A DNA stretch of 64,000 nucleotides, from assembly GCA_029233965.1 (NCBI GenBank), contig JARGOP010000009.1, positions 46,755-110,754 on the forward strand, read 5' to 3'. Source of the stretch: Verrucomicrobiales bacterium (lineage in GTDB: Bacteria > Verrucomicrobiota > Verrucomicrobiia > Verrucomicrobiales > DEV007). A program made the translations under genes and the position numbers. Below the pieces are notes generated by a model. That model was not told the origin of the DNA. It saw nothing but the letters and a program-made list of their open reading frames with translations, and did not search any database. Positions 26,503 through 34,889 of this stretch are shown in pieces (positions within the stretch are counted from its first letter, which is position 1; each line of letters opens with the position of its first letter).

Positions 26503-27354
26503 TTATTCGTTCGCGTTCAAATCCAGTTCCCGAATCCAGATGTTGCGAAAGCGGGTCGGATTGTTGTGGTTCTGAAGCTTGAGTGGACCGGTCTCGCGAA
26601 CCGTGTTGTAGTTGGCGACTTTCCTGTGTCCTGATGGCCCGAGGTAGTCTTGGTAGTGATGTGTCACGACACCGTTGTGAAAAACGGTGATGTGAGCCTT
26701 TTTCAGGAGGTTGCCTTCGGCGTCCCACTTAGGCGCTTCAAAAATAATGTCGTAGGTTTGCCACTCGCCGGGAGGGCGGGAGGCGTTCACGAGGGGCGGC
26801 TTGTAGCCGTAGATCGCTGACGCCTGTCCGTCCGCATAGGACTTGTTCTCGTAGGAATCGAGCACCTGGAGTTCGTATCCACCGAGGAAGAAAACTCCGC
26901 TGTTGCCGCGTCCCTGCGAATTTCCTTCGACCTTTTCAGGTGTTGCGAATTCAATGTGGAGCTGGACATCGCCAAACTCGCGCTTGGTTTTGATGTAGCC
27001 TCCGACGCCTTCCCCTTTCGGGGGGACTTCCATGAAGCCGTCTTTCACGATCCAGTCTGCGGCGGAGCCGTCTTTCTCCATGACCCACTCATCGAGATTG
27101 GATCCGTCGAACAGAACAATCGCATCAGAAGGGGCGTCGGAAGCGGTCTTACCGGGAGTGACGACCTCGGGGCGGGGGCGGGCATCGTCATGGACGCGCC
27201 ATTTTCCGCCGGGAAGAAACGGGGTGTCGGTGTAGCCGGTGGGATGGGCTTTGGGCTTTGGCTCAGACTTTCCCTTCTGCGCCTCTTCTGCTTGTGCAGT
27301 GAGGAGCGCGAGGGCGGCAATCGAGCTGGAGATAAGGAGTTTATTCAGTCTCAT
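26503..27354 (-). CDS. secreted DUF1080 (3-keto-disaccharide hydrolase-like) protein
   Basis: The 283-residue protein starts with a signal peptide (LLISSSIAALALLTAQAEE). It holds one DUF1080 jelly-roll domain (about residues 75-280) with IVLFDGSNLDEW, WIVKDGFMEV, KREFGDVQLHIEF, GNSGVFFLGGYELQVLDSY, GEWQTYDIIFEAP and the final LQNHNNPTRFRNIWIRELD. The fold is related to concanavalin-like glucanases. Some members hydrolyse 3-keto-glycosides made by Gfo/Idh-type dehydrogenases; others have no known activity. A Gfo/Idh/MocA gene exists in this window (55377-56519), but far away. The assignment to family is firm, to reaction tentative. Confidence 0.87.
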   Translation of the reverse strand: MRLNKLLISSSIAALALLTAQAEEAQKGKSEPKPKAHPTGYTDTPFLPGGKWRVHDDARPRPEVVTPGKTASDAPSDAIVLFDGSNLDEWVMEKDGSAADWIVKDGFMEVPPKGEGVGGYIKTKREFGDVQLHIEFATPEKVEGNSQGRGNSGVFFLGGYELQVLDSYENKSYADGQASAIYGYKPPLVNASRPPGEWQTYDIIFEAPKWDAEGNLLKKAHITVFHNGVVTHHYQDYLGPSGHRKVANYNTVRETGPLKLQNHNNPTRFRNIWIRELDLNANE

Positions 27355-27433
27355 AGTCGCGGGACTTTCTCACTCTTCGGAAGAACTGACAATCCCCGAA
27401 TGACGGCATTCTCCGGGCTTGCGATGAGAACAC

Positions 27434-27467
27434 AAAAAATCCCGGACCGGAGAGACCGGGCCGGGAT
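27434..27467 (-). terminator. intrinsic terminator of the class II aldolase gene
   Basis: On the minus strand, ATCCCGG followed by an inner CCCGGTCTCTCCGGT region and CCGGGAT forms a strong stem followed by six T residues. It lies 21 bp downstream of the aldolase stop codon. Confidence 0.75.
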
Positions 27468-27487
27468 GGTTTTGGAAAGGGGATCGG

Positions 27488-28522
27488 TTAGACCTGCCCT
27501 GCAATCGACTTTCCAGTCGCGAGGAGGTCATCACAGGCGACGCCAATGCGGGCCGCCATGCCTTCTTCCGCTGCCTTGAGGTAAGCTCTGGGGTCGTACG
27601 CCTTCTTGTTTCCGATTTCGCCGTCGATCTTGAGGACGCCATCGTAGTTCTTGAACATGTGCTCTGCGATGGGGCGGGTGAACGCATACTGGGTGTCTGT
27701 ATCCACGTTCATTTTGATGACACCATAGTCGAGCGTTTCGCGAATCTCCTCGAGCGTGGAACCGGAGCCGCCGTGGAAAACGAGATCGAACTCGGAATCC
27801 GCGCCATATTTGGCCATGACTGCGTTCTGACCCTCTTTGAGGATCGTGGGGCGGAGTTTCACGGCGCCCGGCTTGTAGTGACCATGAACGTTGCCAAAGG
27901 TGGCGGCAAAGGTGAATCGACCCAGCGGGTGCAGCGCTTCGTAAACGGCGAGCATGTCTTCGGGAGTCGTGTAGAGATCTTCCGCCGGAGTATCTTCCGT
28001 CCCGGCCGCACCTTCCTCTTCTCCGCCGACAACACCGGCTTCGACTTCGAGGATGATTTCATTCTCAGCGCAGAGTTTGAGGTATTCCTTTGAAATCTCC
28101 ATGTTCTCCGCCAGAGGAAGCTCGGAAGCATCGAGCATGTGATTCTGGAAAAGATTGTTCTCCCCCCTGGCGCGGCGTTTGGCAGTCGCCTCGATTAGAG
28201 GAGCGAGGAAATCGGGAGCCACGTGAGGACGGCAGTGGTCGGTGTTCAACGCGATGAGCACGTCATACTGCTCAGCGAGAGTGTGGGTGAGTTCAGCAAG
28301 GGCAATCGTCCCGAGAACGGTATTCTTGTGATTGAGACCGGAAGCGAACTGGCCGGCCCCGGTTGAGAACTGGATGATTCCGTCTGACTTATGATCGGCA
28401 AACGCTTTGAGCGCCGCATTGATCGTGACAAGACTGGAGCAGTTGATCGCTGGATAAGCGTATCCGCCTTCCTGGGCGGCATCCAACATGGCTGCGAACT
28501 GTTTCGGAGTTGCTACTGGCAT
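27488..28522 (-). CDS. fbaA: class II fructose-bisphosphate aldolase
   Basis: The 344-residue protein has the class IIa aldolase landmarks: AYPAINCSSLVTINAAL, ALNTDHCRPH (catalytic Asp and zinc His), ILEVEAGVVGGEEEG, FAATFGNVHGHYKPG and VFHGGSGS with the glycine-rich phosphate site, then YGVIKMNVDTDTQYAFTR. The length matches class IIa (FbaA, about 345-360) rather than class IIb. It cleaves fructose-1,6-bisphosphate to DHAP and glyceraldehyde-3-phosphate in glycolysis/gluconeogenesis using zinc. It is a single gene, followed by a clear terminator, and divergent from aat. Confidence 0.95.
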   Translation of the reverse strand: MPVATPKQFAAMLDAAQEGGYAYPAINCSSLVTINAALKAFADHKSDGIIQFSTGAGQFASGLNHKNTVLGTIALAELTHTLAEQYDVLIALNTDHCRPHVAPDFLAPLIEATAKRRARGENNLFQNHMLDASELPLAENMEISKEYLKLCAENEIILEVEAGVVGGEEEGAAGTEDTPAEDLYTTPEDMLAVYEALHPLGRFTFAATFGNVHGHYKPGAVKLRPTILKEGQNAVMAKYGADSEFDLVFHGGSGSTLEEIRETLDYGVIKMNVDTDTQYAFTRPIAEHMFKNYDGVLKIDGEIGNKKAYDPRAYLKAAEEGMAARIGVACDDLLATGKSIAGQV

Positions 28523-28590
28523 AGTGTACGACCGGTAACCGCGAAGAGGAGCGAATTCAAGCAGGGAATTTGTGACCGATTCGGCACCGC

Positions 28591-28616
28591 TTCAGCCTCA
28601 GTGACTGAAGGCTGAA
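28591..28616 (+). promoter_or_regulatory. hairpin in the aat upstream region
   Basis: TTCAGCCTCAG-tga-CTGAAGGCTGAA is a near-perfect stem (one bulge), followed by TTTGCTTTTG. On the plus strand it resembles a weak terminator, but no plus-strand gene lies upstream. It is either part of an aat leader or a downstream barrier for stray transcription. Confidence 0.4.
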
Positions 28617-28667
28617 TTTGCTTTTGCAAAAATCCGTCGAAGTCATATTCTCCTGGTAGCAGGAAGC

Positions 28668-29273
28668 ATGTCAGAGTCGATTTTCACCCGCGAAGGCTAC
28701 ATCAGGCCGGCTGTTCTCATCGCAGCCTACCGCGGCGGCATGTTCCCCATGGCGATGGATAACCGGGGGGAGATCGGCTGGTTCTCCCCGGACCCAAGAG
28801 GGGTGATCCCGCTCGACGAGTTTCATATCCCTCACGGCCTCAAGCGAACGCTGCGGAAGGATCCTTTTGCGGTCCGGGTCGATACCGCCTTTTCAGAGGT
28901 GATGCGGGGTTGTGCCGAGCGAAAGACCACCTGGATCAGTGAAGAGATCGTGACCAGCTATGAGAAGCTCTTTGAGCTGGGCTATGCCCATTCTGTGGAA
29001 TGCTGGAAGGACGATGAGCTCGTGGGCGGTCTCTACGGGATTGCGATCGGTGGAGCCTTTTTCGGCGAGTCTATGTTTTCGCGTGCCACGGATGCTTCCA
29101 AGGTCGCCCTCGTCAGTCTCGTCGAACGATTAAAGGAGCGCCGCTTCCAGCTCCTGGATACGCAATGGACGACCGATCACTTGAGTGGTTTTGGTTGTCG
29201 GGAGATTCCGCGGTATGAATACCTGAAGCAGCTGAACCAGGCGCTTCTCGTCACGACGCGGTTCGCGGACTGA
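28668..29273 (+). CDS. aat: leucyl/phenylalanyl-tRNA--protein transferase
   Basis: The 201-residue protein has the conserved Aat blocks: AYRGGMFPMAMD, IGWFSPDPRGVIPLDEFHIP, CAERKTTWISEEIV, YAHSVECWKDDELVGGLYGIAIGGAFFGESMFS, and LLDTQWTTDHLSGFGC. It adds Leu or Phe from tRNA to proteins with N-terminal Lys or Arg, marking them for ClpS/ClpAP degradation (N-degron pathway). The length fits the family. An AGGAAG element precedes the ATG. It is a single gene, divergent from fbaA and convergent with thiS. Confidence 0.95.
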   Translation: MSESIFTREGYIRPAVLIAAYRGGMFPMAMDNRGEIGWFSPDPRGVIPLDEFHIPHGLKRTLRKDPFAVRVDTAFSEVMRGCAERKTTWISEEIVTSYEKLFELGYAHSVECWKDDELVGGLYGIAIGGAFFGESMFSRATDASKVALVSLVERLKERRFQLLDTQWTTDHLSGFGCREIPRYEYLKQLNQALLVTTRFAD

Positions 29274-29289
29274 TCGTGGCGCCGGTTGC

Positions 29290-29493
29290 TTAACCCCCCG
29301 CCACCATTCGGATCACTTCGACGATGTCGCCGTCTTTGATGCGGTAGTCGTCGAATTCCCGAACCAGAATCGCCTCTCCATTCAATTCGACGAGGACGGG
29401 CTGCGTTCCGATCTCAAGACCAGCGACAAACTGCGTCACGGTAAGGTCTTCTCCTTCCACTTCCGTGGTTTTACCGTTGAGTGTTACTGTCAT
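29290..29493 (-). CDS. thiS: sulfur carrier protein ThiS
   Basis: The 67-residue beta-grasp protein ends VIRMVAGG; the C-terminal Gly-Gly is the site that is adenylated and thiocarboxylated. MTVTLNGKTTEVEG at the start and LVELNGEAILVREFDDYRIKDGDIVEV are typical ThiS strands. I chose the ATG at 29493 over 29523 because it matches the family length (65-70). It donates sulfur for the thiazole ring of thiamine. It follows thiH by 33 bp on the same strand. The partner thiG is not in this window. Confidence 0.93.
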   Translation of the reverse strand: MTVTLNGKTTEVEGEDLTVTQFVAGLEIGTQPVLVELNGEAILVREFDDYRIKDGDIVEVIRMVAGG

Positions 29494-29526
29494 AAAAAAT
29501 GCAGGTAAACGGCTCTGATTCAAGCC

Positions 29527-30684
29527 TTAAGCTACGGTTGCCGGTGCGGCCAGGATCGACGGGTCCCAGTCTTTCCAAACCGGTTCCAGTCCGACAGATC
29601 GCAGGTAGGCGGCAACCTCTTCCGGCGATCTTTCATCGGCAATGTCAAACTGACCGGTGGCGGGTGTCTCTGAGCAGGGGCTCTTCACGGCCGCTTCATC
29701 GAGCTCGACCCGCCTTCCTTTGACCGTGAGGTGGATATCGTCAGCTCCCTCCCCGGTGTATCCACCGGGCGAAGTGTGACTCCCGGCACTGATCGTCGTC
29801 ACTCCGAGCGGGAAAAGGGCGTTCCGGAGGGCCTGAGACTCCCGTGTGCTCAACACGATTCCGACCTGGGGAAAGCAAATGCGAAAGGCGCAGAGGGTCT
29901 GGACAAATTCCTTATCCGACATCCCGTGTTTTGGCTGAAAGCTTCCGGCGGCCGGACGGAGACGGGGGAGGCTGATCGTGAAGCTGGCCTTCCAGCAGGT
30001 GCGGTAGAGGTATTCGAGGTGAGCCGCGAGCCTCAGCGTGTCATAGCGCCAGTCGGCGAGTCCCATGAGAGCTCCGATCCCGATGCGGCGGAATCCGCCG
30101 TCGTAGCCTCGCTCGGGACAGTCGATGCGCCAGTCGAAGTTCTTTTTCGGCCCTGCGGTATGGTATTCGCCGTAGGCTTCGCGGTGATAGGTCTCCTGAT
30201 ACACGACAAGTCCTTCGCAGCCGGCTTTGACCATTTGTGCGTATTCCGGCGTCTCCATGGGACCGACTTCGATGGCGAGGGTCGGAACCGAATCCCGGAG
30301 CGCGGCAAGGCATTCTTCGAGGTAGCCATCGGACACGAACTTTGGATGCTCTCCGGCAACGAGGAGGATGTGTCGGAAGCCTTTTGAAGCGAGAAACTTC
30401 GCCTCGTTGACGACCTGATTGACCGTCAGGGTGGTGCGAAGGATCGGATTATCCCGTGAAAATCCGCAGTAGGAGCAGTTGTTCACGCACTCATTCGAAA
30501 GGTAAATCGGGGCAAAGAGACGCATCGTCCTGCCAAACTGCTTCCGGGTCTCGACGACGGATTGTTGAGCGAGTGCCTCCAGTTGCGCAGGACCCGCCGG
30601 TTGAATCAGCTCGCGAAATCGTGAGAGTGTCGGGGAGAGAGCTTCTCCTCTATCGAGGGCATTTAGGTGATCAACGAAGGACAT
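29527..30684 (-). CDS. thiH: 2-iminoacetate synthase ThiH
   Basis: The 385-residue radical SAM protein has the cluster motif in SNECVNNCSYCGFSRDN (C-x3-C-x2-C). The downstream ThiH blocks are HILLVAGEHPKFVSDGYL, IEVGPMETPEYAQMVKAGCEG, VYQETYHREAY and FQPKHGMSDKEFVQ. A C-terminal BATS region follows. It cleaves tyrosine to p-cresol and 2-iminoacetate for thiazole synthesis. I chose the ATG at 30684 (MSFVDHLNALDRGE). It is co-transcribed with thiS. No TPP riboswitch (no CTGAGA box) is seen in the 175 bp upstream. Confidence 0.93.
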   Translation of the reverse strand: MSFVDHLNALDRGEALSPTLSRFRELIQPAGPAQLEALAQQSVVETRKQFGRTMRLFAPIYLSNECVNNCSYCGFSRDNPILRTTLTVNQVVNEAKFLASKGFRHILLVAGEHPKFVSDGYLEECLAALRDSVPTLAIEVGPMETPEYAQMVKAGCEGLVVYQETYHREAYGEYHTAGPKKNFDWRIDCPERGYDGGFRRIGIGALMGLADWRYDTLRLAAHLEYLYRTCWKASFTISLPRLRPAAGSFQPKHGMSDKEFVQTLCAFRICFPQVGIVLSTRESQALRNALFPLGVTTISAGSHTSPGGYTGEGADDIHLTVKGRRVELDEAAVKSPCSETPATGQFDIADERSPEEVAAYLRSVGLEPVWKDWDPSILAAPATVA

Positions 30685-30859
30685 GAAGGGGGAGGGAAGA
30701 TACCCGTGAGTTACGGTTGGGCAACGCCCTCTTGCATCGGAAATCTTCTGACAGGGGGAGATTCGTGAATCGAACGTCGGAAAGATGCAAAAAATCCTTT
30801 GCCAAATCAATTAACCACCGGTAATAACAGCGAGAACTGTATAAAATTTCCCTTTCAAA

Positions 30860-31102
30860 ATGGCTGACGCATCTATCGAAGACAAGGTAAAGAACATCAT
30901 CGTCGAACAGCTCGGTGTGAGCGAAGACCAGGTGAAGCCCGAAGCAAAGTTTATCGAGGATCTCGGTGCAGACTCGCTTGATACGGTGGAGCTCGTCATG
31001 GCCTTTGAAGAGGAGTTCGACATCACCGTTCCCGACGAAGATGCCGAGAAGCTCACCAGCGTTGGTGAAGTGAATGCCTACATCGAAGAGAAGTCGAACT
31101 GA
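30860..31102 (+). CDS. acpP: acyl carrier protein
   Basis: The 80-residue acidic four-helix protein has the phosphopantetheine attachment site [10 protein letters not shown], with the preceding [11 protein letters not shown] and following [17 protein letters not shown]. This is the standard fatty-acid ACP. It carries growing acyl chains in type II fatty-acid synthesis. It is monocistronic with a strong terminator (31132-31161). TATAAAAT near 30839 is a likely -10 region. accA lies 1.5 kb downstream, but no other fab gene is near. Confidence 0.96.
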   Translation: MADASIEDKVKNIIVEQLGVSEDQVKPEAKFIEDLGADSLDTVELVMAFEEEFDITVPDEDAEKLTSVGEVNAYIEEKSN

Positions 31103-31131
31103 GTTCCGACCCATTACAGTTTGAAATGACG

Positions 31132-31161
31132 ATGCGCTCCTGCCGGGGCGCATTTTTTTTT
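31132..31161 (+). terminator. intrinsic terminator of acpP
   Basis: ATGCGC-tcctgccggg-GCGCAT followed by eight T residues (about 31154-31161) lies 30 bp after the acpP stop codon. Confidence 0.85.
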
Positions 31162-31244
31162 GCCCACGCCTTATCTCAAGCGCGTTGATGCGGGGTCTTT
31201 CTGATAGCAATTCCCGCCAACCAACTCTAAATTCGGCCTTCCTT

Positions 31245-31772
31245 ATGTCCTCTCTTTCGTTCGATGATGTGGCCTACGCGATGGATAGCACGGTGGTGGT
31301 TCACGAACCCGATCGTCGCATTGATACTTTCGGCACAACGAATTTCGAATTTCACCTCCTCACTGAGCCGATGGATGAGGTGGGTAATGTTCGCATTCGG
31401 GAAGGCAAAATGGAGGCAGAGCGTCCCAAGATTCTGAGACCGGATGGCTACGAGGATCTCCTCTTCGAGGGATTCGGTGAACAGGCCAGGGTTTTTTCCG
31501 AGTGGTTCAAGCAGTTCGGGAACGTCAACCTCGTGAAATACGGATTCAATTTCGCAAAGCGAGGGTTCACCGAAAGCACTGCTTCGGAACCAATTGAGGC
31601 AGTCCGGGACCGGATCGTGGAGGAGATTCGGGTTTCCGGAAACCCTTCCCGCGCGGTGATTATCGGAATCGATGATGCCTGGGAAATTTCCCTGATCAAA
31701 TTCACTATGGAAATGATCGCGAGTTCCCTTGAGATGAACGCCTTTGATTTCAAGCGACGCGGTCTTCTCTAG
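31245..31772 (+). CDS. conserved-looking protein of unknown function (175 aa)
   Basis: I do not recognise a family. The protein is soluble with no signal peptide: an N-terminal MSSLSFDDVAYAMDSTVVV, a middle part with FGTTNFEFHLLTEPMDEVGNVRIREG and a C-terminal alpha/beta segment RAVIIGIDDAWEISLIKFTMEMIASS. The central LTEPMDEVGNVRIREG reads like a product of well-constrained coding sequence. The ATG at 31245 is preferred to 31185 because the earlier codons lie in the terminator-adjacent spacer. It is followed after 21 bp by the LysM protein, so they may be an operon. Confidence 0.7.
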   Translation: MSSLSFDDVAYAMDSTVVVHEPDRRIDTFGTTNFEFHLLTEPMDEVGNVRIREGKMEAERPKILRPDGYEDLLFEGFGEQARVFSEWFKQFGNVNLVKYGFNFAKRGFTESTASEPIEAVRDRIVEEIRVSGNPSRAVIIGIDDAWEISLIKFTMEMIASSLEMNAFDFKRRGLL

Positions 31773-31793
31773 GCCCTCTGGATTTGATCCGTC

Positions 31794-32642
31794 ATGGTTC
31801 GTTTTAAGTTTTTCCTCGCGTTTCTTGCTTTGCTGATTTGTGTTGGCGGAGTGGCGGGAGCCTATTTCTACTGGAAGAAATTCGCCGAACCGGAGATTGG
31901 CGTCGTCGCCCAGATGGAGGGCACGGCCGAGATCATGAAGGAAAAGCCGGATCTCGGGAAGCGGCACTTCGACGAAGCCGTGGAGCTTCTGAAGGAAGGC
32001 GAGCTCGTCTCAGCCCGTGACCGGCTTCGTTATCTCATGACTTATTTCCCGGAGTCGAAAACCTTTCATGAGGCGAAGCGTGTCGTGGGCGAGGTGAATC
32101 TTGATCTTCTCCTTTCCAACATTCCCCAGCCTAAAAAGACGATCTACACGGTGAAGAGAGGCGACGCGCTCGTCACGATTGCCCGTCGGAACGGGACGAC
32201 GATCGATTACATCATGCGGGCGAACGGAAAAACGACGGCGCTGATTTACCCCGATGAGGAACTCGTCGTGTACCCACTGGAGTTCCGCGTGGAGATCGAT
32301 TTGGAGAAAAAGCTGATTACGGTCTACGACGAAGATCTCTTTTTTAAAGAGTATGAAATCACGGGAACCAACCTACCCCCGGACTTGAAAGCCCCGATTT
32401 CCACGACGATCCAGGAAAAGGTGGCGTGGTTTGGGGAACGACCGCTGAACTTTACGGATGCAAATTACATGAATTGCAGTAAATGGATACGGACCGGAAA
32501 GATCGGGTTATTCATCCGCAAAGGAGCCGCTGAAGGAGAGGAGGAGGATTCGTCCGCTTTCGGAGTGAAGGTTTCAAAGGCGGATATGGAGGAACTCTTT
32601 ACGATCCTGCGAACCGGTGCCAAAGTCTCTCTGGTGAAATAA
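31794..32642 (+). CDS. LysM protein with a degenerate L,D-transpeptidase-like domain
   Basis: The 282-residue protein has an N-terminal membrane anchor or signal (FFLAFLALLICVGGVAGAYFYW), a helical TPR-like segment (about residues 50-105), one LysM domain (about 118-163, YTVKRGDALVTIARRNG then LIYPDEELVVYPL) and a YkuD-like beta domain (about 165-282). In YkuD enzymes the active site reads SHGCIRM-type; here the aligned stretch is SAFGVKVSKADMEEL, with Gly at the catalytic Cys position and Ala at the His. It should bind peptidoglycan but not cross-link it. It follows the 175-aa unknown by 21 bp and precedes accA by 17 bp. Confidence 0.78.
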   Translation: MVRFKFFLAFLALLICVGGVAGAYFYWKKFAEPEIGVVAQMEGTAEIMKEKPDLGKRHFDEAVELLKEGELVSARDRLRYLMTYFPESKTFHEAKRVVGEVNLDLLLSNIPQPKKTIYTVKRGDALVTIARRNGTTIDYIMRANGKTTALIYPDEELVVYPLEFRVEIDLEKKLITVYDEDLFFKEYEITGTNLPPDLKAPISTTIQEKVAWFGERPLNFTDANYMNCSKWIRTGKIGLFIRKGAAEGEEEDSSAFGVKVSKADMEELFTILRTGAKVSLVK

Positions 32643-32659
32643 TTTCAAACTCTACTGAC

Positions 32660-33631
32660 ATGATTGCTGAGCCTCTTGAATTCGAAAAGCCGATTGTGAA
32701 TCTGGAAACCCAGCTCGCTGAATTGCGTGATCGGGCTGCTGACAGCGACATCGATATGCAGAGTGAGATGAAGCGCATCGAGGACAAGCTCACCAAAACC
32801 AAGACGGAGATCTACCGAAACCTTTCTCCGTGGCAGCGGGTCCAGATCGCCCGGCACGTTCAGCGTCCTTTCATGCTTGATTACGTCGAGCACTCTTTTG
32901 ACGACTTCCTCGAACTCCACGGGGACCGTCATATCGGGGATGATGAAGCAATGCCCTGCGGTTTTGCCCGGATTGAAGGCCGCAAGGTCGTTGTGATCGG
33001 TCATCAGAAAGGCCGCGACACCAAGGAAAACCTTCGTCGTAATTTTGGAAGTGCCCATCCTGAAGGCTATCGCAAAGCGCTTCGGCTCATGCGGATGGCG
33101 GAAAAGTTCCGGCTGCCGATCGTGACTCTCATTGATACTCCCGGGGCCTATCCCGGGATCGGGGCGGAAGAGCGAAACATCGCGGAGGCGATCGCGTTCA
33201 ACCTTCGTGAAATGATGACCCTGACGGTGCCTGTCGTAGCCGTGGTGATCGGGGAAGGCGGGTCGGGAGGTGCGCTCGGAATCGGCGTGGCCGACCGTGT
33301 TCTCATGATGGAGAACGCCTACTATTCCGTGATCAGCCCCGAAGGTTGTGCTGCCATTCTCTGGAAAGACCGCAAGTATGCGACCGAGGCGGCAAGCGCG
33401 CTGAAACTCAGCGCGGCTGATTTGAAGGCCATCGATATTATAGACGAAGTCATTCCCGAGCCGATGGGGGGCGCGCATCACGACCATGTCGGATCGGCGA
33501 ACAATCTCAAAAAGGCGGTTCTCAGCCATCTCGCGGAACTGGATCACATTCCTGAATCCGATCTTCTTGATCAGCGATACGCCAAATATCGGAAGTTCGG
33601 TGAATTTCGTGAGCGCGGCCGCAAGTCCTAG
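32660..33631 (+). CDS. accA: acetyl-CoA carboxylase carboxyltransferase subunit alpha
   Basis: The 323-residue protein has the AccA N-terminal helical region (LEFEKPIVNLETQLAELR) and the crotonase-fold core: RPFMLDYVEHSFDDFLELHGDR, VIGHQKGRDTKENLRRNFG, PEGYRKALRLM, LIDTPGAYPGIGAEERN and VIGEGGSGGALGIGVADRVLM. PEGCAAILWKD follows. It is the alpha half of the carboxyltransferase that makes malonyl-CoA; accB, accC and accD are not in the window. The length is normal. It begins 17 bp after the LysM gene. Confidence 0.96.
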   Translation: MIAEPLEFEKPIVNLETQLAELRDRAADSDIDMQSEMKRIEDKLTKTKTEIYRNLSPWQRVQIARHVQRPFMLDYVEHSFDDFLELHGDRHIGDDEAMPCGFARIEGRKVVVIGHQKGRDTKENLRRNFGSAHPEGYRKALRLMRMAEKFRLPIVTLIDTPGAYPGIGAEERNIAEAIAFNLREMMTLTVPVVAVVIGEGGSGGALGIGVADRVLMMENAYYSVISPEGCAAILWKDRKYATEAASALKLSAADLKAIDIIDEVIPEPMGGAHHDHVGSANNLKKAVLSHLAELDHIPESDLLDQRYAKYRKFGEFRERGRKS

Positions 33632-33694
33632 TCGGCGAATTGTTCGTATAAAATTCTTGAACTTCCGGTCAGTTAAACCACTTTCTCTCCACCT

Positions 33695-34039
33695 ATGAAT
33701 TCCCTCTCTCTTGGCTTCGTTTATGCATGCGGACTCAGCTGGCTTCTTTGTGAAGTCTGCGTCAGTGCAAGTAACGGAAACTGGATCCCAGTTATTCTAT
33801 ACACGATCGGGTTCACCCTGATGTTTGCGATTCTGGGTTGTTTGAGGATTTCCGACAAGGCGGTTGAGACAGCCGGTCCCGTGTTTTCCGTGGTGATCGG
33901 ATTGGGCATCGCTCTCTACGGAGTCGGTTCCTTTGACGCGACGATTCTCGGTTCTGTTCTGCGCCTTGCGGGAGGAGCCGCCATGATCGCTCTGGGTGTC
34001 GTCGGTTACTCCGTCACTTCCAGGCAGGAAGCACACTGA
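33695..34039 (+). CDS. small multi-pass membrane protein of unknown function
   Basis: The 114-residue protein has three to four hydrophobic segments: LGFVYACGLSWLLCEVCV, IPVILYTIGFTLMFAILG, VFSVVIGLGIALYGVGS and LRLAGGAAMIALGVVGYSV. The loops are short. No family is recognised. The SpoU-type methyltransferase gene starts 13 bp after its stop if the GTG at 34053 is used, so they are probably co-transcribed. Confidence 0.65.
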   Translation: MNSLSLGFVYACGLSWLLCEVCVSASNGNWIPVILYTIGFTLMFAILGCLRISDKAVETAGPVFSVVIGLGIALYGVGSFDATILGSVLRLAGGAAMIALGVVGYSVTSRQEAH

Positions 34040-34052
34040 CTCTCCCTTTCCC

Positions 34053-34793
34053 GTGTCACGCGATTCGAGTGGCAACGGTGAATTTGTGGTGGAGGGGCGA
34101 ATGGCGGTCGAGGCTCTCATTGCCTGCGGTCGCTTTGAGGTCCTTTCCGTCCTCATTGAAGAAGGACGTCATCTCGATCTTGTCGAGCGTCTCATCGGTT
34201 CGGATCTTCCATTTCAGCTTTTGAGCGCGGAAGTCCTCAGAGACGAAGCCGGCTACGACTTTCATCGTGGAGTCATGGCCAGAGCAAAGCGGCCCTCGCC
34301 TTCTGAACCATCGGCGGAGGACTTCGACACCTGGACGAGACTGGTGGTTCCGGTCGGGCTCGCTGACCCGGGGAACCTCGGGACCGTGATCCGGAACGGG
34401 GCGGCCTTTGGAGCTGATGCCGTCCTTGTCGAAAAGGGCAGGGGTGCGGATGTCTGGGGTCGTAAGGCGATCCGGGCTTCGGCGACGGCGGTTTTTCGAG
34501 TTCCTGTTTACGAAGTCGGTGATCTCAGAGAGGTCATCCAATCCGCTTCCCGGGCCGGTTTTGTAACCTTTGCGACAAGTCTTTCGGCGGGGGCGAAGCT
34601 GCTCAGCGAAACACGCCCCGGGGAAAAATCGTTGATCCTGCTCGGAGCGGAAAAGGACGGGCTCGGGCCTGAGCTGGAAGCTTTCTGCGATGAGCTTGTT
34701 TACATTCCGATGGCCAATGAAATGGACTCGCTCAACGTAGCTGCGGCCGCGGCGATCTTCTGTCATCACTTATTCGCCCGGGAGGAAAGGTAG
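34053..34793 (+). CDS. TrmH/SpoU-family RNA 2'-O-methyltransferase (RlmB-like)
   Basis: The 246-residue protein has a short substrate-binding N-terminal part (EFVVEGRMAVEALIACGRFEV) and the SPOUT knot domain from about residue 100. The SPOUT signature appears as VPVGLADPGNLGTVIRNGAAFGAD (motif 1), SLILLGAEKDGLGPELEAFCD (motif 2) and VYIPMANEMDSLNVAAAAAI (motif 3). It methylates a ribose 2'-OH in rRNA or tRNA using AdoMet; the target nucleotide cannot be read from sequence. I chose the GTG at 34053. The open frame extends to a GTG at 33996, but that would overlap the upstream gene by 44 bp without adding a conserved domain. Confidence 0.85.
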   Translation: MSRDSSGNGEFVVEGRMAVEALIACGRFEVLSVLIEEGRHLDLVERLIGSDLPFQLLSAEVLRDEAGYDFHRGVMARAKRPSPSEPSAEDFDTWTRLVVPVGLADPGNLGTVIRNGAAFGADAVLVEKGRGADVWGRKAIRASATAVFRVPVYEVGDLREVIQSASRAGFVTFATSLSAGAKLLSETRPGEKSLILLGAEKDGLGPELEAFCDELVYIPMANEMDSLNVAAAAAIFCHHLFAREER

Positions 34794-34889
34794 CTCTGGT
34801 GGTGACGGGTGGATCTCACGGGGATCTTGAGACGTTTTTACGTCATGAATGACTGGCTGCATGCCGTCGAATTCCATAGAGTGTGGGTC

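Noticed and set aside
26385..27467. Shared 13-bp string GGTCTCTCCGGTC on either side of the DUF1080 gene
   Set aside because: One copy is part of the aldolase terminator stem and the other lies in an unstructured spacer on the opposite strand; with two copies only, chance cannot be excluded.
30685..30859. TPP riboswitch upstream of thiH
   Set aside because: No CTGAGA or other thi-box core is seen on the minus strand of this spacer.
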